NCBI RefSeq assembly: GCF_002162315.1
Contig: NZ_CP021416.1
Span: forward strand, 1,810,207-1,874,206
Direction: 5' to 3'
Length of the DNA stretch: 64,000 nt
Source of the DNA: Sulfurospirillum diekertiae
Lineage (GTDB): Bacteria > Campylobacterota > Campylobacteria > Campylobacterales > Sulfurospirillaceae
A program made the position numbers and the translations under genes. Positions 9,198 to 17,920 of this stretch are shown piece by piece. The notes beneath the pieces were generated by a model. The model saw only the letters and a list, made by a program, of their open reading frames with translations, ran no database searches and was not told the DNA's origin. Each line of letters opens with the position of its first letter. Within the stretch, counting starts at the first letter, position 1.

Positions 9198-9824
9198 ATG
9201 AAAAAACAGACTCTTATTATCGCTTCTCTCTTTGTGCTTGTACTTCTTTTTGTGGGAGGAAGTTATCTGTATAAAAACGCTAACCACAGTGTCTCCGCAG
9301 AAAAGAGTGCTGCGCTTGTGCGTCCATACGCTTATGTTCTTGGTAATCCCAATGCCAAAACAACCATTGTTGAATTTTTTGACCCTGCGTGCGGCACATG
9401 TAAAAGCTTTTATCCGTTTGTCAAAAACATTCTCAAACAAAACCCTGACACACTCAAACTGGTATTGCGCTATGCTCCGTTTCATACCGATTCTTATTAT
9501 ATAGTTGCGATGATTGAAGCGGCACGCTTGCAAGGTAAGTACATCGAAGCACTCGAAGTCATTTATAAATACCAAGATAAATGGGCAAGCCATGGTACAC
9601 CAAACATTGGTCTTATTTGGGGATTTTTACCTGAAGCTGGGATTGATATTGATCAGTTAAAAGAGGATTTGAAAAAACCTGAGATCGATGCACTGATTAA
9701 ACAAGATATTTCCGACACTAAAACCCTTGGCGTCAATGCGACCCCAGAGTTTTTTGTCAATGGCAAACCACTCATTAAATTTGGGAAACAAGAGTTAGAA
9801 GATCTTATAAAATCAGAACTCTAA
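9198..9824 (+). CDS. DsbA/DsbG-like periplasmic thiol-disulfide oxidoreductase
   Basis: A 208-aa thioredoxin-fold protein exported by an uncleaved or cleaved N-terminal hydrophobic segment (residues 5-24). The active site CGTC lies in FFDPACGTCKSFYPF (about residue 65). The helical insert of DsbA-type proteins follows, and the cis-proline loop is NATPEFFVNG near residue 185. Partner of the DsbB-like protein directly upstream. DsbA-type oxidase is the likely role, but the CGTC active site differs from the CPHC of classical DsbA, so substrate range or direction may differ. Ends in a hairpin shared with the convergent thioesterase gene. Confidence 0.87.
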   Translation: MKKQTLIIASLFVLVLLFVGGSYLYKNANHSVSAEKSAALVRPYAYVLGNPNAKTTIVEFFDPACGTCKSFYPFVKNILKQNPDTLKLVLRYAPFHTDSYYIVAMIEAARLQGKYIEALEVIYKYQDKWASHGTPNIGLIWGFLPEAGIDIDQLKEDLKKPEIDALIKQDISDTKTLGVNATPEFFVNGKPLIKFGKQELEDLIKSEL

Positions 9825-9830
9825 AACACA

Positions 9831-9849
9831 CACCCCTAATTTTGGGGTG
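9831..9849. terminator. Bidirectional hairpin between convergent genes
   Basis: Stem CACCCC / GGGGTG with an A/T loop, overlapping the thioesterase stop and lying 7 bases after the dsbA-like stop. Confidence 0.45.
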
Positions 9850-10318
9850 AAATCTCATTGTAACCGTGAAGTCTGATGTCACGGCGACGCTTTCCATCGT
9901 GAAAACGTCTCTTTTCAACATCTGTTTCTGGGACTAAGGGAGGCACAGGCGTAGGTCTCCCCTTTTCATCGACAGCTACCATCGTGAAAAAACAGCTATT
10001 CGTATGGGTTGCGATCCCTTTTTGAATATTCTCCGCAATCACTTTAATGCCGACTTCCATTGATGTTTTACCCGTAAAATTGACACTGGCTAAAAAGGTT
10101 ACCAACGTTCCAACAGGAATGGCTTGTTTAAAAATAACTTGATCAACCGACATCGTTACAACGTAGCCACCACAATAGCGTGATGCACACGCATAAGCGA
10201 CTTGATCTAGCAGTTTTAAGAGATCACCTCCATGTACATTACCAGAGAAATTGGCTTTATCGGGTGTCATTAAAACGGACATACTGAGGGTGTGTTTTTC
10301 AAATGGGGTCGATAGCAT
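9836..10318 (-). CDS. Acyl-CoA thioesterase, YciA-like hotdog fold
   Basis: A 160-aa hotdog-fold thioesterase expected to hydrolyse acyl-CoA in the cytoplasm. It shows the BFIT/YciA pattern: MTPDKANFSGNVHGGDLLKLLDQVAYACASRY with the conserved G-x-VHGG-x2-L-x2-LD, then the TMSVDQVIFKQAIPVG strand and a terminal PVPPLVPET. The ATG abuts the stop of the preceding DnaJ-like gene with no gap, so the two are co-transcribed. No obvious functional link joins them. Confidence 0.88.
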   Translation of the reverse strand: MLSTPFEKHTLSMSVLMTPDKANFSGNVHGGDLLKLLDQVAYACASRYCGGYVVTMSVDQVIFKQAIPVGTLVTFLASVNFTGKTSMEVGIKVIAENIQKGIATHTNSCFFTMVAVDEKGRPTPVPPLVPETDVEKRRFHDGKRRRDIRLHGYNEISPQN

Positions 10319-11071
10319 CTAACTTTTTTCCTTTTTAATCATCTCATACGCTTCATTAATTTCTTGTAGTTTTGTCGTTGCAGCATCGATAATGCTTTGA
10401 TCTTTTCCTTGCCCCATTAATATATCGGGGTGATGTTCTTTGACTAAAGCGCGATATTTTTTCTTGATACTCTCCATATCTTCGCTCTCATCTGCACCTA
10501 AAATAGTATATGCTTTTTTTATTCCAAACTGTGTTTGTGCTGTTTTATTTGCATAAAATTGTTCAAAAGAGGCAATCAGTTTTTCAAAATCAGCATGCCT
10601 AATTTCTAACGCATTGGCAATATCTTCGGTGATCATAAATTCCGCTTGAGAAAACTCATTGTCAATAAAGGCGAGATTGAGCAGATATTCCATGACTTTG
10701 AGACGTTTTACGTAGTTATTTTGAGTCAGTTTAAGGTATTTTTGTGAGACAATCAGGGTATTATCAAAACTTTGCATCTCTTTTTGATAAATCACTTTTA
10801 GCGCTTCACGGACATTTTCACTGTTTTCAAACACACGAGCAATATCATTAAATGTCAAACTCAAAAGTTCTGCTTCAAGCTCGTTGACTCTGCCATCTGC
10901 TTTGGCTACTTTTGCCATCAATGCGACTAAAAGTCCCGCTTCATGCTCCGCCAAATCTCCTTTAAGCGTCTGCTTCACATCGACATTAATATGCTGGTAT
11001 GCCTCTGTTTGATAATTCTTTGTCAAGAGATAAAAGACAACAATTACAATTACAATAATGACATAGGTCAT
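10319..11071 (-). CDS. DjlA-like membrane-anchored J-domain protein
   Basis: A 250-aa protein with one N-terminal membrane helix (about residues 3-20), a central TerB-like helical domain (about 45-165: GLLVALMAKVAKADGRVNELE) and a C-terminal J domain (from AYTILGADESEDMESIKK) with the HPD tripeptide needed to stimulate DnaK ATPase. This order matches DjlA, a membrane co-chaperone. The ATG at 11071 is preferred to an upstream in-frame GTG because AAGGTGA forms the ribosome site. A TTTACATGTAAA palindrome lies 10 bases upstream, between this gene and the divergent aminotransferase gene. Confidence 0.82.
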   Translation of the reverse strand: MTYVIIVIVIVVFYLLTKNYQTEAYQHINVDVKQTLKGDLAEHEAGLLVALMAKVAKADGRVNELEAELLSLTFNDIARVFENSENVREALKVIYQKEMQSFDNTLIVSQKYLKLTQNNYVKRLKVMEYLLNLAFIDNEFSQAEFMITEDIANALEIRHADFEKLIASFEQFYANKTAQTQFGIKKAYTILGADESEDMESIKKKYRALVKEHHPDILMGQGKDQSIIDAATTKLQEINEAYEMIKKEKS

Positions 11072-11148
11072 TTTTTTCACCTTTACATGTAAAACTTGGT
11101 TTATAAAAATATGTTACAATCATTACACTAAAAAAAAGGACAATTTTG

Positions 11149-12282
11149 ATGGGTAGTTTTGATGAGATTGTAGATAGAACAAAGACACCTAGCGAAAAAT
11201 GGGACAAGTACAAAGGGACTGATGTCATCCCCGCATGGGTTGCCGATATGGATTTCAAATCACCTCCATGTGTGATAGATGCCCTTCAAAAAAGAGTGCA
11301 TGAGGGTGTTTTTGGTTATACCGCCATCGATGATGAAACCTATGATGCGATTATTGCATTTCTCAAACGTCACTATAACTGGGAAATTAAAAAAGAGTGG
11401 TTGCTCTTTACTCATGGTGTTGTGAGTAGTATGAATATTACGTGTCTGAGCGTGGATGGCAAAAGTGTGATGACAACTACTCCGATTTATCCGCATTTTA
11501 TTAAAGCACCCAAATACGCGAATAAAGAAGTTTTAGCCATTGCGATGAAAGAGGAAAACAACCGTTGGGTTCTGGATTATGAGGCGATGGAGAGAGCGAT
11601 TACGCCTACATGTAAACTCTTTATGCTGTGCAATCCCTACAATCCAGCAGGAACAGTGTTTACATGTAAAGAACTTGAAAGGCTAGGAGAATTTTGTTTA
11701 AAACATGATCTTACCATCTGCTCCGATGAAATTCATGCGGATCTTTTATTAAATCCCATGGCAAAACATATTCCTATCGCTTCACTGAACGACACATTGG
11801 CGCAAAGAAGCATTACCCTCATGGCGCCAAGTAAAACTTTTAACATTGCAGGGCTTCAAGCCTCTTTTGCCATTATCCCCAATGCTGAGCTTCGCAAAAA
11901 CTTTAAAAAGACAATGGGCAGTATGGTCGGAGGTATCAACCTTTTGGGCATTACCGCACTTAAAGCGGCTTACCTTGAAGGTGATGCGTGGCTTAGTGAA
12001 CTTCGTGTCTATTTGGCAGAAAATCTTAAAATGGTACAAGACTTTGTCAGCAAAAATCCAAAACTCAAACTTTTAGATCAAGAAGCGACATTTCTTGCGT
12101 GGATCGATGCATCTGCTTTACATGTAAAGAGTCCTTACGCGTTTTTCTTAGACCATGGTGTTGGGCTGAGCGATGGGGAACCCTTTGGTGATAAAAATTG
12201 TGTACGACTCAATTTTGGAACCCAAAAAAGTGTTTTAAAAGAGATATTAAACCGTATGCAAAAGGCAATGGATAGCCTATGA
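11149..12282 (+). CDS. PLP-dependent aminotransferase of the PatB/MalY family (cystathionine beta-lyase-like)
   Basis: Fold-type I PLP enzyme of 377 aa. Family marks are the N-terminal KWDKYKGTDVIPAWVADMDF, CNPYNPAGTVF for cofactor binding (about residue 160), SDEIHADLL (aspartate pairing the pyridine nitrogen), and the Schiff-base lysine in APSKTFNIAGLQ (about residue 228). PatB/MalY proteins cleave cystathionine or cysteine C-S bonds; the exact substrate is not predictable. AAAGGA precedes the ATG at 11149. The next gene starts within its stop (ATGA). Two exact TTTACATGTAAA palindromes lie inside the gene (11659 and 12117), encoding FTCK and LHVK. Confidence 0.9.
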   Translation: MGSFDEIVDRTKTPSEKWDKYKGTDVIPAWVADMDFKSPPCVIDALQKRVHEGVFGYTAIDDETYDAIIAFLKRHYNWEIKKEWLLFTHGVVSSMNITCLSVDGKSVMTTTPIYPHFIKAPKYANKEVLAIAMKEENNRWVLDYEAMERAITPTCKLFMLCNPYNPAGTVFTCKELERLGEFCLKHDLTICSDEIHADLLLNPMAKHIPIASLNDTLAQRSITLMAPSKTFNIAGLQASFAIIPNAELRKNFKKTMGSMVGGINLLGITALKAAYLEGDAWLSELRVYLAENLKMVQDFVSKNPKLKLLDQEATFLAWIDASALHVKSPYAFFLDHGVGLSDGEPFGDKNCVRLNFGTQKSVLKEILNRMQKAMDSL

Positions 12283-13160
12283 TAAAACTCTTTCTTTCGC
12301 TGGCTTTTGCGCTTTGTCTTTATGCGGCACCGCTCAGTCATATTGTGGTCTTAGGTGATCCACATCTGCCTGGTAAAAATGTACCCATGAAAGAGCATGT
12401 CATAGAGCAGATTAACCAGTGGAATGATGTCGATATGGTCGTGGCAGTGGGAGACATCTGCTCCAAAACCGGAACACAAGAGGAATATGACTTTGCTAAA
12501 AAGTACTTTTCAAACCTAACGAAACCTCTGCATGTTATTACAGGCAATCACGATTTTGTTTATGCAGATGCGCTCGATAGCAATGGAAAATTCCAACATG
12601 CGACTCGTGAAATTCAAGACGAAAAACTGAAGCGTTTTCAGAGCACTTTTGGGCTTTCAAAGCTCTACTATAGCATTGAAAAACCACCGTATTTACTCAT
12701 TTTCCTTTCTGCCGATGATCCAAAATATTTAACAAAACTCTCAGACGAACAGCTCAGTTGGTTTGAAAATGAGCTCAAAAACCATCCTAAAACACCCACT
12801 ATCGTCTTTTTTCATGCACCATTGGATCATACATTGGAAAATTATAACCATTGGGCGAATACTCCCAATTTTATCGCTCAGCCTAAGGATAAAATTCAAA
12901 CTTTGCTTCATGATAATCCACAACTTTTCTTATGGGTTAGTGGACATACGCACACATCAGCAAAAGAGCCTAGTTTTGCTTCGACAATCAACCAAGTCGA
13001 ACATGTCACGAACATCCACAATGCAGATATGAATAAAGAGGTTATCTGGACAAACTCTTTGTTTTTATATGACAATCATGTTACCATTAAGACGTACGAC
13101 CATATGGAAGAAAAATGGTTAGATACCTTAGAACGTACAGTTTTTGTACCAAAAATTTAG
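12279..13160 (+). CDS. Exported calcineurin-like metallophosphoesterase
   Basis: A 293-aa protein with a Sec signal peptide (residues 1-17, IKLFLSLAFALCLYAA) and the metallophosphoesterase metal-ligand series in order: GDPHL (D-x-H), VAVGDICS, TGNHDF, FFHAPLD and SGHTHTS. It should act in the periplasm on a phosphoester of unknown identity. It overlaps the upstream aminotransferase by 4 bases and is followed closely by two lipoprotein genes, suggesting a cell-envelope transcription unit. Confidence 0.85.
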   Translation: MIKLFLSLAFALCLYAAPLSHIVVLGDPHLPGKNVPMKEHVIEQINQWNDVDMVVAVGDICSKTGTQEEYDFAKKYFSNLTKPLHVITGNHDFVYADALDSNGKFQHATREIQDEKLKRFQSTFGLSKLYYSIEKPPYLLIFLSADDPKYLTKLSDEQLSWFENELKNHPKTPTIVFFHAPLDHTLENYNHWANTPNFIAQPKDKIQTLLHDNPQLFLWVSGHTHTSAKEPSFASTINQVEHVTNIHNADMNKEVIWTNSLFLYDNHVTIKTYDHMEEKWLDTLERTVFVPKI

Positions 13161-13205
13161 GTAAAAATAGCTAATATGCCTGCCGCACTTTTTATGAGGA
13201 TTTGA

Positions 13206-13824
13206 ATGAAACAGTACCTATTTGCACTTTGTTCCTGCTTGTTTTTACTAAGTGGTTGTGCCCAAAAAGAGTTTACACAGAATGCTCCTGAACTTCCACA
13301 AGCTAAAGATGATGCACCCAAACGTCAAGAGATCGTTACAAATGCTCTTAAACATCAAGGGAAAAAAGATGGCTTAGATTGTTCTGGGTTTGTAAGCTTG
13401 GTCAACAAAGAGAGTACCGAGCCTTTTTTCACACCAGCAGAGCTCAATGGCTATTTTGAAGACACAAGACGCTCATTAGCTATTTACAATCTTCTTGAAA
13501 CTCAAAAACGTACTTACCAAGACAAACCTAGGGTTGGTGATCTTATCTTCTTTGCCAACACTGTTAAAAAATATTCTAAATCCAAAAGTGATGATAACAT
13601 CACACACATTGGGATTGTCACACAAATTGATCCCGATGAAACTGTCTATTTTATACACCACACCAAAGGAAAAAATTTGATTAGCCAAATGAATCTTAAC
13701 TATCCAACCGTTGCGATGTACAACAATAAAGTTGTCAACTCTTATATGGAAAAATGCTCTAAAGATGAAAACCATAAAATGCTTAGCACCTGCATATTTT
13801 AGCGCGTATGGGAGAATCAAATGA
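13206..13824 (+). CDS. NlpC/P60-like lipoprotein 1 (C-terminus probably frameshifted)
   Basis: Lipoprotein with the lipobox LLSGC and a compact NlpC/P60-like peptidase core: DGLDCSGFVSLV (candidate nucleophile cysteine), THIGIVTQI and YFIHHTKGKN (histidine). As read, it stops at 13802 after LSTCIF. If the T4 run at 13797-13800 were T3, the frame would read on as FSAYGRIK and end at 13822-13824, overlapping the next ATG as ATGA. The neighbouring paralogue ends FFVAYGTF, which supports the longer form. Likely acts on peptidoglycan. Tandem duplicate of the next gene. Confidence 0.78.
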
Positions 13825-14585
13825 AAAAATGGCTTACATTGAGCATGGCTGCTCTTTTTGTCATAGGCTGCGCACCAAAAGCAACTGTGGAAACACCTAC
13901 AGTACCAATAGCAGAGAACACTCAACCTGAGAAGAAAATGTATCTTGGGGAACAACCATCTAACGAGTTTTATCTACAACAAGAACATGAGAGTTACGAC
14001 TTACGTCCTGTTCAAGAGCTCTCTTTACGTGAATCTATCGTTCAAAATGCATTGATGTATTTAGGGAAACGCGATGGTGGCGACTGTTCAGGCTTTGTGA
14101 GTCTCATTAACTATAAAACTGGAGCTCCTTTTTATAAGGAAAAAGAGTTAAGCCAGAGTTTTGATAATGCTCGAAAATCGCGTGCCATGTTCAATCTTAT
14201 GTCGCAAAAAGGGAATGCATATGAAACAAGACTTCCCCATCTTGGCGACCTTGTCTTTTTTGAAAATACTGAGCACAAAGCAGCTGTAAAAACCAAAGGT
14301 AAAGGTAAAAATAAAGTTGCTGTCAAAAAACCTTCTGTTCAAGTGGCTGAAAATATCACGCATGTGGGAATTGTCACAAAAGTTGAATCTGATGGTACGG
14401 TTGAGTTTATTCACCATTCAAATGGCAAAAATATCTTGGATTATATGAATTTTAATTATCCGATGCTCACCAACAAAGATGGCAAAGTCATTAACACCTA
14501 CATGAAACGCTGCCCATCCAAAGGTGGTGCCGCACAACCTCAATGTATGAATATTGCCTTTTTTGTGGCATACGGAACGTTTTAA
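13821..14585 (+). CDS. NlpC/P60-like lipoprotein 2
   Basis: A 254-aa lipoprotein (lipobox FVIGC) paralogous to the preceding gene and sharing the order DGGDCSGFVSLIN, RLPHLGDLVFFENT, THVGIVTKV and EFIHHSNGKN. It carries a longer N-terminal linker (PTVPIAENTQPEKK) and a lysine-rich insert between the cysteine and histidine blocks. NlpC/P60 enzymes cleave peptide stems of murein; catalytic Cys and His candidates are present. A terminator follows. Confidence 0.82.
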   Translation: MKKWLTLSMAALFVIGCAPKATVETPTVPIAENTQPEKKMYLGEQPSNEFYLQQEHESYDLRPVQELSLRESIVQNALMYLGKRDGGDCSGFVSLINYKTGAPFYKEKELSQSFDNARKSRAMFNLMSQKGNAYETRLPHLGDLVFFENTEHKAAVKTKGKGKNKVAVKKPSVQVAENITHVGIVTKVESDGTVEFIHHSNGKNILDYMNFNYPMLTNKDGKVINTYMKRCPSKGGAAQPQCMNIAFFVAYGTF

Positions 14586-14594
14586 CTTTTACAT

Positions 14595-14619
14595 GTAACA
14601 CAAGCCAAGCTTGTGTTAC
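14595..14619. terminator. Bidirectional terminator between lipoprotein 2 and the LOG gene
   Basis: Perfect ten-pair stem GTAACACAAG / CTTGTGTTAC with loop CCAAG. Its left arm shares GTAAC with a near-match (11 of 12) of the TTTACATGTAAA palindrome at 14588-14599. It serves two convergent genes. Confidence 0.65.
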
Positions 14620-14651
14620 TCAAACATAAATTTTCTATTTTTTAATGCCCA

Positions 14652-15218
14652 TTAATGATATGTTTTAATAGCAGGTGGTGTATACGCATTCATTTGATTC
14701 AATAAGCTCTCATAGTTGTCATCAACATAAAATACATTGCGTGCGCGTTCTTGTAAAAATTTTTCTTCAACCATATGATCAAAGAGTTCAATGAGGCTGT
14801 TGTAATAACCATTGATATTGAGGATCCCACAAGGCTTTTGCAACAAACCTATTTGATTCCATGTAAAAACTTCAAAAAATTCTTCAAGCGTTCCAGGACC
14901 TCCTGGCAGAGCAATAAAACCATCCGCCAATGCCATCATTTTAGCTTTACGTTCATGCATCGTATCCACACAAATCAGTTCTGTCAAATCTTTATGTGCA
15001 ATTTCTTTTTGTTCAAGAAATGATGGAATAACGCCAATAACAGAACCACCCTCAGCAAGAACTGCATCTGCTATAGTTCCCATAATACCAACACTCGCTC
15101 CGCCATAAATTAACGCAATATTATTTTTTGCTAAAAATTTGCCTAGTAAAATCGCTTGCTCTTTATAGATTTCACGTGCACCAAGACTTGAACCACAATA
15201 AACTGCAATGCTTTTCAT
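14652..15218 (-). CDS. LOG-family nucleoside 5'-monophosphate phosphoribohydrolase
   Basis: A 188-aa Rossmann-like enzyme of the TIGR00730/LOG family, which removes ribose 5-phosphate from nucleotide monophosphates (AMP or cytokinin nucleotides). Diagnostic motif PGGPGTLEEFFEVFTWNQIG lies at about residues 104-123; YGGASVGIMG and the arginine-bearing MHERKAKM are also present. Monocistronic and convergent with the lipoprotein genes. The bacterial role is probably nucleotide salvage. Confidence 0.88.
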   Translation of the reverse strand: MKSIAVYCGSSLGAREIYKEQAILLGKFLAKNNIALIYGGASVGIMGTIADAVLAEGGSVIGVIPSFLEQKEIAHKDLTELICVDTMHERKAKMMALADGFIALPGGPGTLEEFFEVFTWNQIGLLQKPCGILNINGYYNSLIELFDHMVEEKFLQERARNVFYVDDNYESLLNQMNAYTPPAIKTYH

Positions 15219-15281
15219 TCATGCCCTTTTCATTATCAAATTTGAGCTAGAATAATATTCTTTTTCCAATTAAAAGAATTT

Positions 15282-15611
15282 ATGATCATGGATGTAGCAA
15301 TGGATTTAAATCAATTTCAAAAATTTGTGGAAGCTTATTATGCGAAAAAAGGGTGGTTGGATTTAAATATCTTTATTCGTATTGGTTTTTTATCGGAAGA
15401 AACAGGAGAAGTTGCTCGTGCTATTCGAGCCCTAGAGATTGGACGTGATAGAGCAGATGAAACTGTCAAAAGTTACGATGAAAATATACAAAACCTTACC
15501 GAAGAGTTAGGAGATGTGCTTGGAAATATTGTAGTCATTGCTAATAAATACAATATTGCACTTGAAGATATTTTTACGGCACATCAACAAAAGCTAGAAA
15601 ATCGCATGTAA
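15282..15611 (+). CDS. MazG-like nucleotide pyrophosphohydrolase
   Basis: A 109-aa protein with a single MazG fold: helix, LSEETGEVARAIRALE carrying the E-x2-E metal ligands, and EELGDVLGNIVVIANKYN carrying the E-x2-D pair. Such enzymes hydrolyse NTPs or dNTPs to monophosphates for pool sanitation. Three in-frame ATGs (15282, 15288, 15300) are possible starts and none has a strong ribosome site. Ends in a terminator shared with purL. Confidence 0.82.
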   Translation: MIMDVAMDLNQFQKFVEAYYAKKGWLDLNIFIRIGFLSEETGEVARAIRALEIGRDRADETVKSYDENIQNLTEELGDVLGNIVVIANKYNIALEDIFTAHQQKLENRM

Positions 15612-15627
15612 AAATTTAAGATGAAGA

Positions 15628-15656
15628 AAGAGGTGCTTTCACACCTCTTGGAGTTT
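15628..15656. terminator. Terminator between mazG-like gene and purL
   Basis: Perfect eight-pair stem AAGAGGTG / CACCTCTT with a six-base loop, then GGAGTTTTT; placed exactly between convergent stop codons. Confidence 0.65.
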
Positions 15657-17859
15657 TTAGATATCTTGCTCAATCACTTCAGCAAAACGGTTAAAGTAAC
15701 GCTCACAAATCGCTTCGACCGATTTTGAAACATCGTTACATGTAAAGGTATTTCCACCCACGGTTCCAATTTTAACAGCGCTTAAACCAATCGTTTTCGC
15801 CATCGCTACAAAGCCAGCGTCATCGTTCACTTCAACAAGTGCGCGAGAAAAACTCTCTGCAAAAATGTCTCGTGCATCATTACATGTAAATTTACATATA
15901 ACGCCTTTTTTACTCTTCGCAACCATCTTCGCCAACGCGATAGCGATACCGCCCACATTGACATCTTTTGCCGCGTTCAAATAACCTTTTTTGTTCGCTT
16001 CAATGACCAGTTCCCATAGTTTTAGCTCTTTGTCGTAATCAAGCTCAGCCAATGTTCCTTCAACTTTGCCATACAACTCTTTCATATACAAGCTAGCGCC
16101 AAAGTCACTTTTGGTATCGCCAAGAAGATAAATGGAAGCGCCCTCTTTTTGGAAGCTAGACGGAAGCGTTTTGTTCGCATTATCATTCAAACCTACCATC
16201 ACAATCGCTGGCGTTGGGAAAACACCCACACCATTGGTTTCGTTGTACAAAGAGACGTTACCGCTGACAACGGGTGTGTTTAGCTTTGCACACGCCTCTT
16301 TAATGCCGTAACAGCCTTGTGCAAACTGCCACATGACTTCAGGGTTTTCTGGGTTTCCGTAGTTCAAACAATCGGTAATCGCTAAAGGACGTGCGCCACT
16401 CATCGCAACGTTTCTTCCACTCTCAGCCACTGCCGCAGCAGCGCCCATTTTTGGGTCGATGTAGTTATAACGTGGATTACAGTCGCTGCTCATGGAGAGG
16501 GCTTTGCCGTTTTCTTTGATGCGAATAACACTCGCATCAAGGCTTCCGGGAGCTTTAATCGTATTGGTTTGAACGGTTGAGTCGTATTGGTTGAAAATCC
16601 ATGTTTTATCAGAAACTTCAACGGAGTTCAAAAGCGCATCGAACGCTTTTTGGTTCTCAACGTTTGCAAAGTCATGGATCGTTGTGTTTTTAATAGAAGC
16701 TAAATACGCTGGCTCTTTGGTTGGTCGATCGTAAATCGGCGCTTGCTCGCTCACCGGTTGGACTGGCATATTCGCCACTCTCTCGCCATGCCAGAAGAGC
16801 TCCATATTGCCCGTAGCGGTGACTTCACCGATGATTTCAGCGTTGAGATCCCATTTTCTAAAGATGTCAACGACTTTATCTTCATACCCTTTTTTCGCAC
16901 AGATAAGCATACGCTCTTGCGATTCAGAGAGCATAAATTCAAACGGCTGCATCCCCTCTTCGCGCGCTGGAACTTTATCAAGGTGCATGATCATACCGCT
17001 ACCGCTTCGCCCTGCCATCTCGAATGAGCTAGAAGTCAAGCCCGCCGCGCCCATATCTTGGATACCCACGATGTAGTCGGTTTTAAAGAGTTCTAAACAT
17101 GCTTCCAAAAGAAGTTTCTCGGCAAACGGATCACCGACTTGTACGGTTGGACGTAGGCTTTTGTTCGCTTCGGTAAAGCTATCGCTCGCCATAACAGCCA
17201 CCACCCAGACCATCACGCCCTGTTTTAGAGCCAACATACACAACAGGATTGCCAATGCCTTCAGCTCTGCCGTAGAAAATTTCATCACTTTTTGCAAGTC
17301 CAAGGGTAAACGCGTTCACCAAGATATTACCGTTGTAACTCTCATCAAAAAAGGTCTCACCACCAATGGTTGGAACACCCATGCAGTTACCGTATCCGCC
17401 GATGCCCGCAACGACACCACGGACAAGAAAACGTTGGTGACGTGAGATATCATCGTTGTTCGTTACATTACCAAAACGAAGCGAGTTCATGTTCGCCACT
17501 GGACGAGCACCCATCGTGAAAACGTCTCTTAAAATGCCGCCAACACCCGTTGCTGCACCTTGGTACGGTTCAATAAAACTTGGGTGATTGTGAGATTCCA
17601 TTTTAAAGACGGCTGCCATGCCATCGCCGACGTCGATAACACCCGCATTTTCACCCGGACCTTGAATGACCCAAGGTGCTTTGGTAGGAAAGCCGTTAAG
17701 GTATTTTTTACTGGATTTGTAAGAGCAGTGTTCGCTCCACATGGATGAGAAGATGCCAATCTCCAAAAGATTTGGCTCACGTCCTAAAATGTTCAAAATA
17801 TTTTCATATTCGTCTTTGGTTAACTTATGTTTTTTTAATACTGCGTCTAAATTTTCCAT
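15657..17859 (-). pseudogene. purL: Phosphoribosylformylglycinamidine synthase II, frameshifted
   Basis: PurL makes FGAM from FGAR, ATP and glutamine-derived ammonia in purine synthesis. The span matches a normal small-type PurL (733 aa after correction): [34 protein letters not shown] and [17 protein letters not shown] lie in the first frame; GIQDMGAAGLTSSSFEMA and SGNVSLYNETNG in the second. The frame breaks at 17197-17205, where GGTGGTGGC appears in place of an expected GGTGGTGC, one extra G. Both sides are intact and conserved, so a one-base sequencing or assembly error is the simplest reading; a recent mutation would make the strain a purine auxotroph. TTACATGTAA-type palindromes lie in the 3' part (15735, 15879). 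Confidence 0.9.
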
Positions 17860-17920
17860 GGATTGTTGCCCTATGTGATGTAATTAAAATAGGCTTATTG
17901 TACAAAAAAGGAGCTAAAAG